Source: Desulfovibrio sp. UBA6121
GTDB taxonomy: Bacteria > Desulfobacterota > Desulfovibrionia > Desulfovibrionales > Desulfovibrionaceae
NCBI GenBank assembly: GCA_002422505.1
Contig: DIVX01000018.1
Span: forward strand, 1 to 14,477
Reading direction: 5' to 3'
Length of the DNA stretch: 14,477 bases
The notes beneath the pieces are model-generated. The model had not been told where the DNA came from and ran no database searches. It was given only the letters and a program-made list of their open reading frames with translations. Of this stretch, positions 13,986 to 14,477 are shown piece after piece (the first letter of the stretch is position 1; each line of letters begins with the position of its first letter). The position numbers were made by a program, and so were the translations under genes.

Positions 13986-14477
13986 GCCGCGCCCTCCTGC
14001 GCGCCTGCGCACAGCCAGCAGCGCGCTTGGCGCCCGCTTCCGGCCTCGAACAGCGGCGGGGCGGTTTCGCAGCGGGCATGGGCCTGGGCGCAGCGCGGGC
14101 GGAACCTGCAGCCGTGCGGCAGGTCGAAAATGCCCGGCACCATGCCCGGAATGGGCGCCAGCACGCGCTTTACGCCCAGGCGCGGCACCGAGGCCAGCAG
14201 CCCCTGTGTGTACGGGTGCGCCGGGTGCGCGAACAAATCCTCCACCGGGGCCTCTTCCACAACCTGGCCCGCATACATAACGGCCACGCGGTTTGCGGTT
14301 TCGGCCACCACGCCAAGGTCGTGGGTGATGAGCATGACCCCGGAGCCTTTTTCGGCCTGCAGGCGGCGCAGCAGGTCCAAAATCTGCGCCTGGATGGTCA
14401 CGTCGAGGGCGGTGGTGGGTTCGTCGGCGAAGATGAGGTCCGGGTCGCAGACCAGGGCCATGGCGATCATGACGCGC
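13982..14477 (-). CDS. Peptide ABC transporter ATP-binding protein (DppD/OppD-like), N-terminal part outside window
   Basis: The last ~164 residues of an ABC ATPase; its start and Walker A lie beyond base 14477. The visible part opens with RVMIAMALVCDPDLIFADEP, i.e. just after the signature motif and through Walker B, then TTALDVTIQAQIL, the H-loop region MLITHDLGVVAETANRVAVM, and the HPYTQGLLASVPRLG motif. The C-terminal extension has four cysteines in the order CRFRPRC, ARC and ARCW, matching the [4Fe-4S] ligands of DppD-type subunits. The internal ATG at 14470 is not a start. It overlaps the downstream DppF-like gene by 4 bp. DppD versus OppD or another substrate class cannot be told from this fragment. 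Confidence 0.92.
   Translation of the reverse strand, partial: RVMIAMALVCDPDLIFADEPTTALDVTIQAQILDLLRRLQAEKGSGVMLITHDLGVVAETANRVAVMYAGQVVEEAPVEDLFAHPAHPYTQGLLASVPRLGVKRVLAPIPGMVPGIFDLPHGCRFRPRCAQAHARCETAPPLFEAGSGRQARCWLCAGAQEGAA

Overview
The window is GC-rich, densely packed bacterial chromosome (my estimate is about two-thirds G+C, with strong G/C third-position bias). Protein sequences and gene order suggest a Gram-negative sulfate-reducer-type deltaproteobacterium (Desulfovibrionales-like). The clues are a GalU with the AGWGTRSLPATKNIPKEMLP variant, as I recall it from Desulfovibrio, a Skp-like periplasmic protein, and the order ftsH-folP-cdaA-ybbR-glmM-galU. The taxon is inferred from memory of protein families, not from a search.

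Left block (about 1-9633, all + strand). This looks like one long housekeeping/envelope operon: the 3' end of ftsH, then folP (dihydropteroate synthase), cdaA (c-di-AMP synthase), a ybbR/cdaR-type membrane-anchored regulator, glmM (phosphoglucosamine mutase), galU (UDP-glucose pyrophosphorylase), priA (replication-restart helicase), a Skp/OmpH-like periplasmic chaperone, and a secreted protein with two SH3-like domains. Gaps are mostly 2-35 bp and several junctions overlap or nearly touch. The block links membrane proteolysis, folate, c-di-AMP signalling, cell-wall amino-sugar supply and nucleotide-sugar supply. It ends at a strong hairpin with a 14-bp stem (9655-9687) that can terminate transcription from both sides.

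Middle block (about 9710-11727, - strand). A small coiled-coil/zinc-ribbon protein of unknown function sits alone. Upstream of it is a 191-bp non-coding stretch with a cluster of TGGCGT repeats and the terminator of the next unit. Next come a periplasmic M48-family metallopeptidase and, just upstream of it, a secreted SH3-domain protein; these two form a tight pair.

Right block (about 11811-14477, - strand, reading in from the right edge). Two peptide-type ABC transporter ATPases (DppD-like, truncated by the window edge, and DppF-like, overlapping by 4 bp) are followed closely by a flavodoxin-fold NAD(P)H oxidoreductase and a small HD-domain hydrolase. Spacing suggests one transcription unit.

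I see no mobile element, CRISPR array, rRNA or tRNA. The most notable system-level feature is the c-di-AMP module cdaA-ybbR-glmM, best known from Firmicutes, placed inside the ftsH-folP-glmM arrangement known from enterobacteria. The least explained genes are the double-SH3 protein with a 102-bp internal duplication, the coiled-coil/zinc-ribbon protein, and the SH3/M48 pair.
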